A stretch of 64,000 nucleotides of DNA from Ammoniphilus sp. YIM 78166 (GCF_004522215.1 NZ_SDLR01000001.1:620001-684000); one strand, 5' to 3'; counted from the first letter of the stretch, positions 42,590-51,236 are shown. A program made the numbers and translations. The notes: generated by a model from the letters alone, not told the origin.

Positions 42590-43705
42590 ATGTACCGCAA
42601 AGGAATGCAGCTCTTTTTCTTTCTATTGCTTTTTATGATGTCTCCATTGGTCCAAGCCGAAGGGAAGGAAGCTGACCAAGCGATTTTTATTGTGAAAGCA
42701 TCTCCTTCTTCCTTATTCGAAAGCCGACTGCACGTTCAAAACCAGAAATTAGTGAAGGAGATCTTAAAAGGCAAAACCGTGCCTATGACCCGTGTTCCTG
42801 AGCTTCCTTATGCTTATTTGGAGCTTGTTCAAAAAGGCAAAAAGGAAGTTTTCATGGTCAGTTACTCGTTTAATCTGTTCCAGCTAGAGAAAAGGGAGAA
42901 GATCCTGCTTCCCCTCGATGTAAAATCCAAAATGCGTACGTACATTGAAACGCTTCGCCAGCATCACTTCGGACAGATGGTGACCTGGCGGGAAGCAGAG
43001 CGCATGCTGCCACGCAAAGGCTATGCGGAGGTCGTCGATGTGGAGACAGGGCTTCGGTTTCATGTTCAGCGCCGAGCTGGAAGCCAGCATGCCGATGTTC
43101 AGCCGTTAACGGCAGAAGACACGAAGATTATGAAAAAGATCTATAATGGCAAATGGAGCTGGAAAAGACGCGCGATCCTCGTGCGGACCGATGGGAAAAT
43201 ACTTGCTGGTTCCATGCATGGTATGCCCCACGGTGGGGGTGCAATTACCTGGAATGAGTTTCCCGGGCATTTCTGTATCCACTTTAAAGACAGCACTACC
43301 CATCGTCGCGATACTCCAGACCCAGGACATGATCTGATGATTAGCAAGGCATCAGGGGAACTTCATGATCGGATTGTTTACGGTTCTCCAGAAGAATTGG
43401 CTTCACTATTTATTACGGCCGTAAATGAACATGATACAAGCATCATTAGGCTCTTATTAAATCAAGCAGAGTCGGCAGAAGTGGAAAAGCTCTTGAGAAA
43501 TCTTGAAGATATTGAGAGTGTCCGAATTCATTCGATTGAGAAAGCGAAAACCAAGGAACTGGATCTGCATGTAGAAGTTGTACCGATGATCGTAAACCTT
43601 GCAAGAAAAGGACAGAGGGAACAGAGAGTACCCCTTGTTTTTCTTTTCACACGAGGCTCCTTATGGGAAAGATGGAAATTAGAACTAGAGGGTATTTCGC
43701 TATAA
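42590..43705 (+). CDS. Secreted protein of unknown function with HFCIHF motif
   Basis: A 371-residue protein with a Sec signal peptide (basic MYRKG, hydrophobic QLFFFLLLFMMSPL, likely cleavage after VQA). The central part (about 150-270) has ILVRTDGKILAGSMHGMPHG followed by GGAITWNEFPGHFCIHFKDS and TTHRRDTPDPGHDLMI. This His/Cys/Asp-rich block resembles the C-terminal domain of some clostridial peptidoglycan-binding proteins and looks enzymatic, perhaps wall-active. The last ~100 residues resemble a small NTF2- or lipoprotein-like domain (FITAVNEHDTSIIRLLL). ATG 42590 follows GGGAG; GTG 42566 is a weaker alternative. I cannot name a family. Confidence 0.65.
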   Translation: MYRKGMQLFFFLLLFMMSPLVQAEGKEADQAIFIVKASPSSLFESRLHVQNQKLVKEILKGKTVPMTRVPELPYAYLELVQKGKKEVFMVSYSFNLFQLEKREKILLPLDVKSKMRTYIETLRQHHFGQMVTWREAERMLPRKGYAEVVDVETGLRFHVQRRAGSQHADVQPLTAEDTKIMKKIYNGKWSWKRRAILVRTDGKILAGSMHGMPHGGGAITWNEFPGHFCIHFKDSTTHRRDTPDPGHDLMISKASGELHDRIVYGSPEELASLFITAVNEHDTSIIRLLLNQAESAEVEKLLRNLEDIESVRIHSIEKAKTKELDLHVEVVPMIVNLARKGQREQRVPLVFLFTRGSLWERWKLELEGISL

Positions 43706-43729
43706 TTTAATCAGGCACGGAGGGAAGAG

Positions 43730-45430
43730 ATGAAAGTTCCAGTTGGGATTTCCAATCGCCATATTCATTTATCAAGAGAGCATGTAGAGGAACTATTCGG
43801 CCGAGGCTATGAACTGAAAAAATTAAAGGATTTGCAACAGCCTGGGCAGTTTGCATGTGAAGAAACCGTAACCATTGAAGGGCCTAAAGGACGGATCCAT
43901 CATGTTCGGATATTAGGACCGGAAAGAAAGCAGTCCCAATTGGAAATTTCTAAAACGGATAGCTATATCTTAGGAATTCAACCTCCTGTTCGGGATTCAG
44001 GGGATCTTCAAGGGACTCCAGGGATCATCCTAGAAGGTCCAAAAGGGCGGGTTGTGTTAGAAGAAGGAGTGATCCTGCCTGTTCGCCATATCCATATGGA
44101 CGAAGAGGATGCTAGAAAAATTGGGGTAAAAGACAAGGACATTGTTAGTGTGAAGACGAAGGGCGAGCGTGCTGTCATCCTCGAGAATGTCCTATGCCGG
44201 GTGAATAAAAATTATGTACTGGAGTTTCATGTGGATACGGATGAAGGAAATGCGGCAAACCTCAAAAACGGCGACTTGGTGGAGATCATTGAAGTGGATG
44301 CCTGCCGCGAACTCCGAGTGATGAGCCCTAAGACCATATTGCTATTTAATTGCGGAAGTTCTTCCATTAAATACAAGCTTTATGAAATGCCAAGCAAGGT
44401 GATTCGGGAATCAGGAACCATTGAGCGCGTCACGCAAGAAGACTACGGGCAACATTTTCAGAGCATTGCGGATGCCATGAAGCCGTATACCATTGATGCG
44501 ATTGCCCATCGGGTGGTTCATGGAGGAGAAGAGTTTGCCCATTCTGTTGTGATCACGGATGAAACAAAGGAAGTCATTCAAAAGCTGTCACCGCTGGCCC
44601 CGCTTCATAATCCCGTTAATTTACTGGGCATTGAGTGGGCTGAAAAATTATTTCCTGGCTTACCACAGGTGGCTGTTTTTGATACCGCCTTTCATCAAAC
44701 GATGCCGCCATCTTCCTACATTTACCCTATTCCCTATGAATATTATCAAAACCATAAGATACGTAAATATGGTTTTCATGGCTCCAGTCATCGGTATGTA
44801 ATGGAGCGGGCAGAAGAAATGATGGAGATACCTAAAGAAAAATTGCGACTCATTAGCTGCCACATCGGCAACGGGGTTTCCGTTACGGCTATCCGCTATG
44901 GAAGATCGTATGATACTTCCATGGGAATGACACCTCTTGCCGGAGTAAGCATGGGTACGCGCAGCGGGAATATTGATCCGGGTATCGTTCCTTACTTGGC
45001 AGATATTGAACAGACCGATGTTCATGGAGCCATTGAAATTTTAAACAAGAATAGCGGGTTACTAGGTATTTCTGGGGTTTCCAATGATATCCGCGAGATC
45101 CTAAAGGGAGCCGAAGAAGGGAACGAACGCTGTCGATTAGCGATCGACATCTTTACGACAAAGCTCCATACCTTTATTGGCTTATACTTAGCTCGACTCA
45201 ATGGAGTAGACGGCATTATCTTTACAGCGGGGATTGGTGAGAACAGCGCAGAGATTCGTGAGAGGATCTGTACCGGACTCGAATATGCCGGCGTGTATTT
45301 GGATCCGGAGGCGAATATGAAGAGAGGAGAACGCTTTATCAACAGTCGCTTTTCTCCGGTGAAGGTGATGGTGATTCCAACGAACGAGGAACTGATCATG
45401 GCAAGGGACGCGTACCAATTGATTCTGTAG
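43730..45430 (+). CDS. Fused PduL-type phosphotransacylase / acetate kinase
   Basis: One continuous 566-residue frame encodes two enzymes. Residues 1 to ~190 are a complete PduL-type phosphate acyltransferase: VGISNRHIHLSREHVEELFG, QPGQFACEETV, the second histidine motif LPVRHIHMDEEDARKIGV, and EFHVDTDEGNAANL. Residues ~205-566 are a full acetate kinase: LLFNCGSSSIKYKL, AHRVVHGGE, VFDTAFHQTMP, RKYGFHGSSHRYV, SCHIGNGVSV, MGTRSGNIDP, FTAGIGENS and PTNEELIMARD. Together they would turn acetyl- or propionyl-CoA plus Pi into acyl phosphate, then acid plus ATP. The linker is short (~15 residues), the sequence shows no frameshift, and ATG 43730 follows ACGGAGGGA. No microcompartment shell genes or PduL encapsulation peptide are seen. 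The fusion is discussed in the findings. Confidence 0.92.
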   Translation: MKVPVGISNRHIHLSREHVEELFGRGYELKKLKDLQQPGQFACEETVTIEGPKGRIHHVRILGPERKQSQLEISKTDSYILGIQPPVRDSGDLQGTPGIILEGPKGRVVLEEGVILPVRHIHMDEEDARKIGVKDKDIVSVKTKGERAVILENVLCRVNKNYVLEFHVDTDEGNAANLKNGDLVEIIEVDACRELRVMSPKTILLFNCGSSSIKYKLYEMPSKVIRESGTIERVTQEDYGQHFQSIADAMKPYTIDAIAHRVVHGGEEFAHSVVITDETKEVIQKLSPLAPLHNPVNLLGIEWAEKLFPGLPQVAVFDTAFHQTMPPSSYIYPIPYEYYQNHKIRKYGFHGSSHRYVMERAEEMMEIPKEKLRLISCHIGNGVSVTAIRYGRSYDTSMGMTPLAGVSMGTRSGNIDPGIVPYLADIEQTDVHGAIEILNKNSGLLGISGVSNDIREILKGAEEGNERCRLAIDIFTTKLHTFIGLYLARLNGVDGIIFTAGIGENSAEIRERICTGLEYAGVYLDPEANMKRGERFINSRFSPVKVMVIPTNEELIMARDAYQLIL

Positions 45431-45436
45431 TAAGAG

Positions 45437-45480
45437 GCTTATCGAGTTAATTTTTACTCGATAAGCTTTTTTATTTTTTT
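45437..45480 (+). terminator. Strong Rho-independent terminator
   Basis: Stem GCTTATCGAGT / ACTCGATAAGC with loop TAATTTTT, followed by TTTTTTATTTTTTT. Confidence 0.9.
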
Positions 45481-45576
45481 CCTAAAATTATATTCAAGTT
45501 TCGCCTCATTTTAACCGATTTAATAGATAACAGATATGTTAGAATGGTAGGGTAGTTCATCTAGGGAGAGAAACAG

Positions 45577-46377
45577 ATGCAAAAGAAAGATTTGGCCACA
45601 ATTATAGGTATTGCAGCGGGTTGTGTAATCCTTGTCGTCTCCATCTTGGTAGCTGGGGGCTTGGCAGGGGCAAGCGGATTCATCGATATACCCTCCATCC
45701 TCATTGTTATTGGCGGGAGCATCTGCTCGATGCTCATCTCCTTTCGAATGGATGGCATTAAAAAAATGTTCCCCATCATGAAAAAAACCTTTTCTTCGAG
45801 AGATTATGATCTAGCTAAGCTGGTGGACGACTTTGTCGGGCTAGCTACTACGGCCAGACGTGAAGGACTGTTAGCCCTAGAGGAACAGATGGAAGCGATG
45901 CAAGATGATTTTATAAAGAAGGGGATTACCCTTGCGGTTGATGGCACTGAGCAGGATGCACTTCGGGAGATCTTGGATGCCGAATTAGCGGCATTAGAGG
46001 ATCGTCATGGCCGTGGACGCGCCTTATTTGAGAAAGCAGGAGAATTGACTCCCGCATGGGGAATGATTGGAACCTTGATTGGTCTAGTTCTCATGCTTCG
46101 AAACCTAAGTGATCCGTCGAGCTTAGGTCCTTCTATGGCTGTTGCGATGATCACGACCTTTTATGGTTCAGTTATGGCCAATTTCATCTTTATCCCCATT
46201 GCCAATAAACTGGCCCAAAACACAGAGGAAGAAGTTTTTGTTAAGCAAATTATGATAGAAGGTATTATTGGGATTACTTCAGGAATTAACCCGAAAGTAT
46301 TAGAAGAAAAGCTGTCCTCTTACCTGCCGCCAGAAGCCAGAAAGAAGCCTGATGCGGTAAAAGGAGAAGATGAGTAA
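45577..46377 (+). CDS. motA: Flagellar motor stator protein MotA
   Basis: A 266-residue stator subunit with four membrane helices (about 7-25, 31-50, 150-170, 185-205), the conserved proline/glycine run GELTPAWGMIGTLIGLVLML and charged residues in the cytoplasmic loop (ARREGLLALEEQMEAM). With MotB it forms the ion channel that powers flagellar rotation. ATG 45577 follows AGGGAGAG. The stop overlaps motB by eight bases. Whether the stator uses protons or sodium (MotPS-like) cannot be read with certainty. Confidence 0.9.
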   Translation: MQKKDLATIIGIAAGCVILVVSILVAGGLAGASGFIDIPSILIVIGGSICSMLISFRMDGIKKMFPIMKKTFSSRDYDLAKLVDDFVGLATTARREGLLALEEQMEAMQDDFIKKGITLAVDGTEQDALREILDAELAALEDRHGRGRALFEKAGELTPAWGMIGTLIGLVLMLRNLSDPSSLGPSMAVAMITTFYGSVMANFIFIPIANKLAQNTEEEVFVKQIMIEGIIGITSGINPKVLEEKLSSYLPPEARKKPDAVKGEDE

Positions 46378-47143
46378 TATGAGCAAACGGAAAAAGAAGG
46401 ATCCGCCGAAAGGCGCCCCGATGTGGATGACGACGTTCTCTGATTTGATGACGCTGATTCTCGTGTTTTTTGTGTTGCTGTTTGCCTTCTCTGAATTGGA
46501 TGCGAAAAAGTTCCGTGCCTTTCTTGAATCCTTCACAAATAAAGCAACCTTTGAATACAATCATTCTATTATCGAATTTGATACCCAAGGGAAGATGGTC
46601 AGGGGAGAGGAAGTGCAGAAGGATCCTAATAATCAAGCAGCCCTGGAGAGGCCTACGCGTGATGCTGAGATTCAGAGAAAAAATCAACAAGAGTTAGATG
46701 AAATCACCCAAAAAGTCCAGGAATTCCTCAAGGAAAATGAACTAGAAACCAAGGTCCAAGCGACTCGTACCCCACAGGGTGTTGAGCTTGTCCTGCAGGA
46801 CGGTTTGCTTTTCCGCTCGGGTGAAGCGGAAATCCTCCCCAATGGAGTCCCGTTCTTGAATAAATTAGCCGATTTATTTCAGACGCTGCCTAATCATATT
46901 ATGATAGAAGGTCACACCGATAATTTGCCTATTTCGAACGTTGTTTTTCCTTCGAATTGGGAGCTGTCCTCCGCAAGGTCAAGTCGAGTAGTCCGTTTTT
47001 TCATCGAGCGGCATGGTCTTAAGCCTACTCGATTTGTAGCCATCGGATATGGCGATACTCGACCGATGGCTCCCAATACGACGATAGAGGGAAGGCAAAA
47101 AAATCGAAGAGTAGTGATTGCCATTGCAAGTCTAGAAAACTAG
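46370..47143 (+). CDS. motB: Flagellar motor stator protein MotB
   Basis: A 257-residue stator subunit. After a basic N-terminus (KRKKKDPPKGAP) comes one membrane helix with the ion-carrying aspartate (MWMTTFSDLMTLILVFFVLL, Asp about 25), a periplasm-side linker with a plug-like stretch, and an OmpA-type peptidoglycan-binding domain (MIEGHTDNLPIS, WELSSARSSRVVRFF, GYGDTRPMAPN, GRQKNRRVVIAI). Length and order are typical. ATG 46370 follows AAAGGAGAAG; ATG 46379 is possible. Confidence 0.9.
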   Translation: MSNMSKRKKKDPPKGAPMWMTTFSDLMTLILVFFVLLFAFSELDAKKFRAFLESFTNKATFEYNHSIIEFDTQGKMVRGEEVQKDPNNQAALERPTRDAEIQRKNQQELDEITQKVQEFLKENELETKVQATRTPQGVELVLQDGLLFRSGEAEILPNGVPFLNKLADLFQTLPNHIMIEGHTDNLPISNVVFPSNWELSSARSSRVVRFFIERHGLKPTRFVAIGYGDTRPMAPNTTIEGRQKNRRVVIAIASLEN

Positions 47144-47167
47144 TGAACTATTAATTTGGTCATATCC

Positions 47168-47214
47168 TCCCCCTCTTGCTCATAAGATAGCAATAGGACA
47201 AAGCAAGAGGGGGA
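47168..47214 (+). promoter_or_regulatory. Hairpin covering the ribosome binding site of the LysM gene
   Basis: CCCCCTCTTGCT (47169-47180) pairs perfectly with AGCAAGAGGGGG (47202-47213), extended by one T-A pair, with a 21-base loop. The right arm contains the AGAGGGGG ribosome binding site, six bases before ATG 47221. There is no T-run, so it is not a typical terminator. It may restrain translation until melted. Confidence 0.5.
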
Positions 47215-47220
47215 TGCGAT

Positions 47221-47610
47221 ATGCAAATTCACTTCTACCAACAGTGGGACAAACAGAATGTGCAAGAAAATGGGCAACCGGATGAGCCTCATAAGTCTCC
47301 GTTCTCCAACAAAGGCATGATCTTACTCATTTGTATGTCCATATTGTTTGTTTTTTGGGCTACTCTAACCTTGTTTGCTGATCGGGAAGGACAAGCTGTG
47401 GTGCTAAATCAACATCAAGCGGGTCAAAGTCTGGCCGTGGCGAAGCCGGACGCCATGCTATATACCGTGAAGTCCGGAGATACCTTGTGGGCGATTGCAG
47501 GACTATATTATCCGGAACGCTCAAGAGAAGAAGCGGTCCAATTGATTAAAGAGAAAAACGGATTCAATGGAGCAACGATTCAAGCAGGCCAAACGATCTT
47601 GTTACCCTAG
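47221..47610 (+). CDS. Membrane-anchored LysM protein (YneA-like)
   Basis: A 129-residue protein with a cytoplasmic N-terminus (~30 residues), one membrane helix (GMILLICMSILFVFWATLTL), and a C-terminal LysM domain outside the membrane (YTVKSGDTLWAIAGLYYP, ending NGATIQAGQTILLP). The layout and size match YneA, the SOS-induced division inhibitor of Bacillus. I see no LexA box (CGAAC-N4-GTTYC) upstream and no lexA gene adjacent, so the YneA role is tentative. Translation may be controlled by the hairpin over its ribosome binding site. Confidence 0.7.
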   Translation: MQIHFYQQWDKQNVQENGQPDEPHKSPFSNKGMILLICMSILFVFWATLTLFADREGQAVVLNQHQAGQSLAVAKPDAMLYTVKSGDTLWAIAGLYYPERSREEAVQLIKEKNGFNGATIQAGQTILLP

Positions 47611-47710
47611 ATAAAAAATTCATTGAATATCCAAGAATACCAACCACAACCCCTCATTCTGGTAGTATAATAGAAACGGAGAGAAACCAAGAGTGAGGGG
47701 GACCATTAGA

Positions 47711-47923
47711 ATGCACGCTAGAGAGATCATGCAAGATGGCCTATCTGCACAAGGGATTGAGCTTGAGATTGTGGGGGATGCCATTTATCGTTTTTCACAG
47801 CTTCAATGTGAGTGGATGATCCCTCAGCATATCATCGACCGGATGCTGGACCAGGATTCTGACCGAACCATACAATATATCTCCTCCAAATTATTTTACG
47901 TAGTAAGAAGGATAGAAGAATAG
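47711..47923 (+). CDS. Small protein of unknown function
   Basis: About 70 residues with no signal peptide or membrane helix, mixed alpha/beta in appearance (LSAQGIELEIVGDAIYRFSQ). I do not recognise the family. ATG 47711 has GAGGGGGA eleven bases upstream; GTG 47693 overlaps that site. It has its own terminator, and a likely TATAAT -10 (about 47665) precedes it. Confidence 0.6.
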   Translation: MHAREIMQDGLSAQGIELEIVGDAIYRFSQLQCEWMIPQHIIDRMLDQDSDRTIQYISSKLFYVVRRIEE

Positions 47924-47933
47924 CAAATCATCG

Positions 47934-47960
47934 AAGTCAACTTTCTAGTTGACTTTTTTC
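47934..47960 (+). terminator. Rho-independent terminator
   Basis: Stem AAGTCAACT / AGTTGACTT with loop TTCT, followed by TTTTCTTTTTTC. Confidence 0.9.
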
Positions 47961-48055
47961 TTTTTTCACCATAAGCTATGCTTTTGACTCATAAATTTTG
48001 GTTAGATGTAAAGAATTTAACAAAGAACACTTGTACATAGTAAGGAGAGATGAAT

Positions 48056-48919
48056 ATGGTACAGGCAGGTCAAATGGCAACGTTAGAAGTTATACGGGTT
48101 GCACCGTTCGGGTTTTTCTTGTCGGCAGGGGATGAAGACATCTTGCTGCATAAGAATGAAGCGGAAGGAGAGTTACGAGAAGGACAAAAAGTATCGGTAT
48201 TTCTATATATTGACCATGAGGATCGATTGGCTGCAACCATGAAAAAGCCTTTATTAACCTCAGGGGAGTTTACTTGGCTCTATGTCTCGGATGTGAACCG
48301 TAAGCTTGGTGTTTTTCTAGAAATGGGGATCCAAAAACAGTTATTGCTTTCTAAGGATGATCTGCCTAAGGAATGGGCTTCCTGGCCACAAAGGGGAGAT
48401 AAAGTATTTGTTGGACTCAAGCTGGATAAGAAGGGCAGGCTTCTGGCCAAACTAGGACTCGATGTGGAATTGCAGGAGATGGAGCAGGAAGCTGGAAAAG
48501 ACATGCTCCATAAAGAAGTTTCGGGGTATGTATATCGAGTGATTGCCTTAGGGGCATTCTTCTTCACTGAGGAGCAACATATTGCCTTCTTACATCGAGA
48601 TGATATTAAGGGCGTGGTTCGGCTTGGTCAGCGCGTGAGCGCACGCGTGAAGAGCATCAGGGAAGACGGGCGCCTGAATGTCACCCAAAATCCGAGGAAG
48701 GTAGAGGCGTATCAAGAGGATTCGGAGCAGATCTACCAAATTCTTAAAGATCGCGGCGGGGCGATGCCTTTCTCGGATCAAACGGATCCGGATACGATCC
48801 GCGATCGATTCGGCATCAGCAAGGCAGCCTTTAAAAGAGCAATGGGCAAGCTGATGAAGGAAGGAAAGATCTATCAAGAAGAAGGATGGACCTACTTGAC
48901 TTCGATTAAACAGAAGTAG
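48056..48919 (+). CDS. cvfB: CvfB-like S1 RNA-binding protein
   Basis: A 287-residue protein with repeated S1-like beta barrels (VAPFGFFLSAGDEDILLHKN and a later ALGAFFFTEEQHIAFLHRDD) and a C-terminal winged-helix domain (FGISKAAFKRAMGKLMKEGK). This arrangement defines CvfB/YitL, an RNA-binding regulator in Bacillota. I prefer ATG 48056, eight bases after AAGGAG; ATG 48050 is too close to that site. Confidence 0.87.
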   Translation: MVQAGQMATLEVIRVAPFGFFLSAGDEDILLHKNEAEGELREGQKVSVFLYIDHEDRLAATMKKPLLTSGEFTWLYVSDVNRKLGVFLEMGIQKQLLLSKDDLPKEWASWPQRGDKVFVGLKLDKKGRLLAKLGLDVELQEMEQEAGKDMLHKEVSGYVYRVIALGAFFFTEEQHIAFLHRDDIKGVVRLGQRVSARVKSIREDGRLNVTQNPRKVEAYQEDSEQIYQILKDRGGAMPFSDQTDPDTIRDRFGISKAAFKRAMGKLMKEGKIYQEEGWTYLTSIKQK

Positions 48920-48957
48920 AGCGGTCTTGACATGGAAGGGAGCGGATCAATAACAAC

Positions 48958-49680
48958 ATGGCTTCTTTTTGGCAGGGTGACCCGCATCTGACCATATCGG
49001 CTTTTGTCATCCGAGCTACGGTCACCTACTTGTTTTTATTTGGGCTGATCAAGTTCCTAGGACAAAGGACGATGAGCAACCTGCAAGCGCAAGATTTTCT
49101 ATTTGCCATTGTTATCGGGGATGTGATCGGTGAACCTCTAGTCAATGGTGAAACCAACCTCTCAGGTCCTTTTTCAGTAGCTCTTACCCTTACAGGAATT
49201 CATTATGTGATCACCTTCATGGCCTTAAAGTCGGCGAGGATCCGCAGGTTTGTGGACGAAGAGCCCAGAATCTTGATTTCACGAGGAAAAGTTCTTCGCA
49301 ATATGATGAAGAAAACGAAGGTCACGCTGGACATGCTGCTGATGTCTGCGAGAATGAAGAATGTAACCAATTTATCCGACGTCGAATTGGCGATTCTAGA
49401 GCCTAACGGTGAGATCAGCATAATTACAAGAGCACATGCCAATCCCGTTACACCTAGGGATCTAGGATTGCCTGCAGCGGAGATCAAAATGCCTTCCGTA
49501 CTCATTGAAGACGGTCATGTGGTCAAACGCAATCTGCAGTATCATGATCTAACCGAAGAGTGGCTTCAAGAGCAGCTTATCCAAAAAGGCATTCAGTCTC
49601 CGACAGAGGTGTTTCTAGCTTTACTGGAGTCGGATGGCACGGTTTATGTCAGCAGGAAAGATGAACCCTACAGACGGTAA
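48958..49680 (+). CDS. YetF-like membrane protein (DUF421)
   Basis: A 240-residue protein with three N-terminal membrane helices (about 10-30, 43-60, 67-90) and a cytoplasmic two-part alpha/beta domain (RFVDEEPRILISRGKVLRNM; LSDVELAILEPNGEISII; and ESDGTVYVSRKDEPYRR). QDFLFAIVIGDVIGEPLVNG is the family signature. Homologues such as YetF and YdfR in B. subtilis affect spore or envelope properties, but no reaction is known. ATG 48958 is preceded by GGGAGCGG. Confidence 0.83.
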   Translation: MASFWQGDPHLTISAFVIRATVTYLFLFGLIKFLGQRTMSNLQAQDFLFAIVIGDVIGEPLVNGETNLSGPFSVALTLTGIHYVITFMALKSARIRRFVDEEPRILISRGKVLRNMMKKTKVTLDMLLMSARMKNVTNLSDVELAILEPNGEISIITRAHANPVTPRDLGLPAAEIKMPSVLIEDGHVVKRNLQYHDLTEEWLQEQLIQKGIQSPTEVFLALLESDGTVYVSRKDEPYRR

Positions 49681-49728
49681 GAGGAAGTGGATTAGGAGTA
49701 GATCTCCTTCCACTTCCTCATTTTTTTT
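49681..49728 (+). terminator. Rho-independent terminator of the yetF-like gene
   Basis: Stem GAGGAAGTGGA / TCCACTTCCTC with an inner AGGAG / CTCCT pairing, followed by ATTTTTTTT. It reaches into the end of the convergent gene at 49692. Confidence 0.88.
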
Positions 49729-50522
49729 AACGGGCTCCAATCCTCATGCTTGATAAGCTCAGCCATATCCTCAAGTGATTTTTGAACTTTGCGGCGGAAC
49801 TCGAAATTTTGCCTTACCGTCTCGATAAACGGCTCACGAGGCATTTGAAACTGATAGGCGATTAATTCTAGCATGTGCGCTTGCCATATTTCCTTAGCAC
49901 GAGAGCCCGAACAAGGAATATCCGGGTATCGAAAATATTGTCCGTTCATGGTCAGCGCCTTATCAAAATAGTAAGCATAAAATTCAGAGGGCTTGATGCC
50001 GCATTCTAACTTAAGTTTTTGGGCGTGGTGAGTCGCTATGGAGTATACACTTTCTGTCGCATTGATATGCTTTAACTGCTGCTCATCAAGTAAGCTTAGC
50101 CAAACTTGACACTTAGCCCCCTTCATGGGTCCTAGCATGGCAGGGAGGGCTCCATACTTGGTGATATAGGCGGAATAAAGCACATCCGTATCTCGCAACT
50201 TGCCCTTGAGGTTAATGACGATATCGTTTAGTTTCGGATTGAGGCTGTATTTATACTTTAATTGAGCTAAACATGCATTGGAACCATAGCTGAGAATCGG
50301 ATAGCGTTCAGCAAGCGGGCTTGCCTTCTGTTCCTTGAGAAACTTAGATAAAGTGATGTGACGATCATCCAGCTCAACGGTAAGATTAGCCGGATTTCCA
50401 GCTCCCGTTAACCGATAGGCCATTCCATTCATATAAATAAAGGAGTAAGAGGGAGCAGGGCCTGGGTAAATATCGGGGTGATCATAAGGTGACAGGTGAA
50501 GAGGCTTGTTGAACGTGTACAT
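49692..50522 (-). CDS. Protein of unknown function with YGSN motif
   Basis: A 276-residue cytoplasmic protein. ILSYGSNACLAQLKYKY recalls the YGSN nucleotide/product loop of gamma-glutamylcyclotransferases, and KYGALPAMLGPMKGAKCQVW follows where that fold has a strand. However, the catalytic glutamate region is not obvious, so membership is tentative. The C-terminal ~90 residues are helical and charged. ATG 50522 follows GGGAGGAAAGAG. Probably a single-gene unit. Confidence 0.55.
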   Translation of the reverse strand: MYTFNKPLHLSPYDHPDIYPGPAPSYSFIYMNGMAYRLTGAGNPANLTVELDDRHITLSKFLKEQKASPLAERYPILSYGSNACLAQLKYKYSLNPKLNDIVINLKGKLRDTDVLYSAYITKYGALPAMLGPMKGAKCQVWLSLLDEQQLKHINATESVYSIATHHAQKLKLECGIKPSEFYAYYFDKALTMNGQYFRYPDIPCSGSRAKEIWQAHMLELIAYQFQMPREPFIETVRQNFEFRRKVQKSLEDMAELIKHEDWSPLKKMRKWKEIYS

Positions 50523-50687
50523 ATCTCTTTCCTCCCATACCGTGATGTATATATTCTATGAGAGCTTTTAACTTTATGCCACAGGCTCGCGACAAAACTA
50601 GTCGCAACTAGTCTGTTTTCGCTAAAGGATTCGACAGGGCAAAAAGCGAAAAGGAAGGGTAGAGGAAATGAAGAGGAGGGGCCAACT

Positions 50688-51212
50688 ATGGAAAACATGA
50701 AAGAAATGCATCAGCTGACAAGTGCGGCCTTGCGTTTTGTTCAGGATGTAAGCGAATACGTCAAGGAAAGAGGATACATTTTACTTCAAGAGGAACCAAT
50801 CATTCATTTGCGTACAGAAGAGCAGTTATCCATGACAATTACACAGCCCCTGTACGTCGGTGAAAGTGACATCGAAGTCACGATTGCGGCTTACCTAGAA
50901 GAAGGAAAGCTTGATGATATCGTGGTGGAGACCACTTTTGAATGCCTATTAGGGGATTCGCTTGATATTCAAGAAATCTATGCCGAACTCAAAAAGCTGC
51001 GGAATGAACGAACGAACCATTTCTTCATCTGTGTCAGAGGTTCTCAAGAAGACGGCTTTTGTGATGAGGAGATTTCCGTGATCGTAAGAAAGAAGCATAA
51101 CATCTTTAAGGATAATACTTTTGAACAATGGGATCACTTAATTAAGCTCTTGCAAAGAGGGCAGGAGCATTGTCACCCACTGCTTGGTTATAATCCAGAA
51201 GTTACACCGTAG
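50688..51212 (+). CDS. Protein of unknown function
   Basis: A 174-residue acidic cytoplasmic protein with no recognised family. It has helical N-terminal residues (LTSAALRFVQDVSEYVKERG) and a beta-rich middle (VGESDIEVTIAAYLEEGKLD). ATG 50688 follows GAGGAGGGG. The stop codon lies inside the terminator stem, and the nth gene follows at once. Confidence 0.6.
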   Translation: MENMKEMHQLTSAALRFVQDVSEYVKERGYILLQEEPIIHLRTEEQLSMTITQPLYVGESDIEVTIAAYLEEGKLDDIVVETTFECLLGDSLDIQEIYAELKKLRNERTNHFFICVRGSQEDGFCDEEISVIVRKKHNIFKDNTFEQWDHLIKLLQRGQEHCHPLLGYNPEVTP

Positions 51213-51236
51213 AATCTAGGATTCTGCGGTGTTTTT
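51203..51236 (+). terminator. Terminator overlapping the preceding stop codon
   Basis: Stem ACACCGTAGAATC / GATTCTGCGGTGT (one G-U pair) with loop TAG, followed by TTTTCT. The stop TAG at 51210-51212 is in the left arm. Confidence 0.88.

Noticed and set aside
46286..46690. 134-residue minus-strand frame across the motA-motB junction
   Set aside because: Antisense to two clear genes and without a start signal.
47144..47220. Hairpin after motB as a transcription terminator
   Set aside because: Neither strand has a T-run after the stem, and the right arm contains the next gene's ribosome binding site.
47144..47220. LexA (SOS) box before the YneA-like gene
   Set aside because: I found no sequence close to the Bacillus LexA operator in this leader.
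50597..50612. Two ACTAGT palindromes ten bases apart upstream of the gene at 50688
   Set aside because: Short and with no recognised binding protein; could be chance in a 165-base intergenic region.
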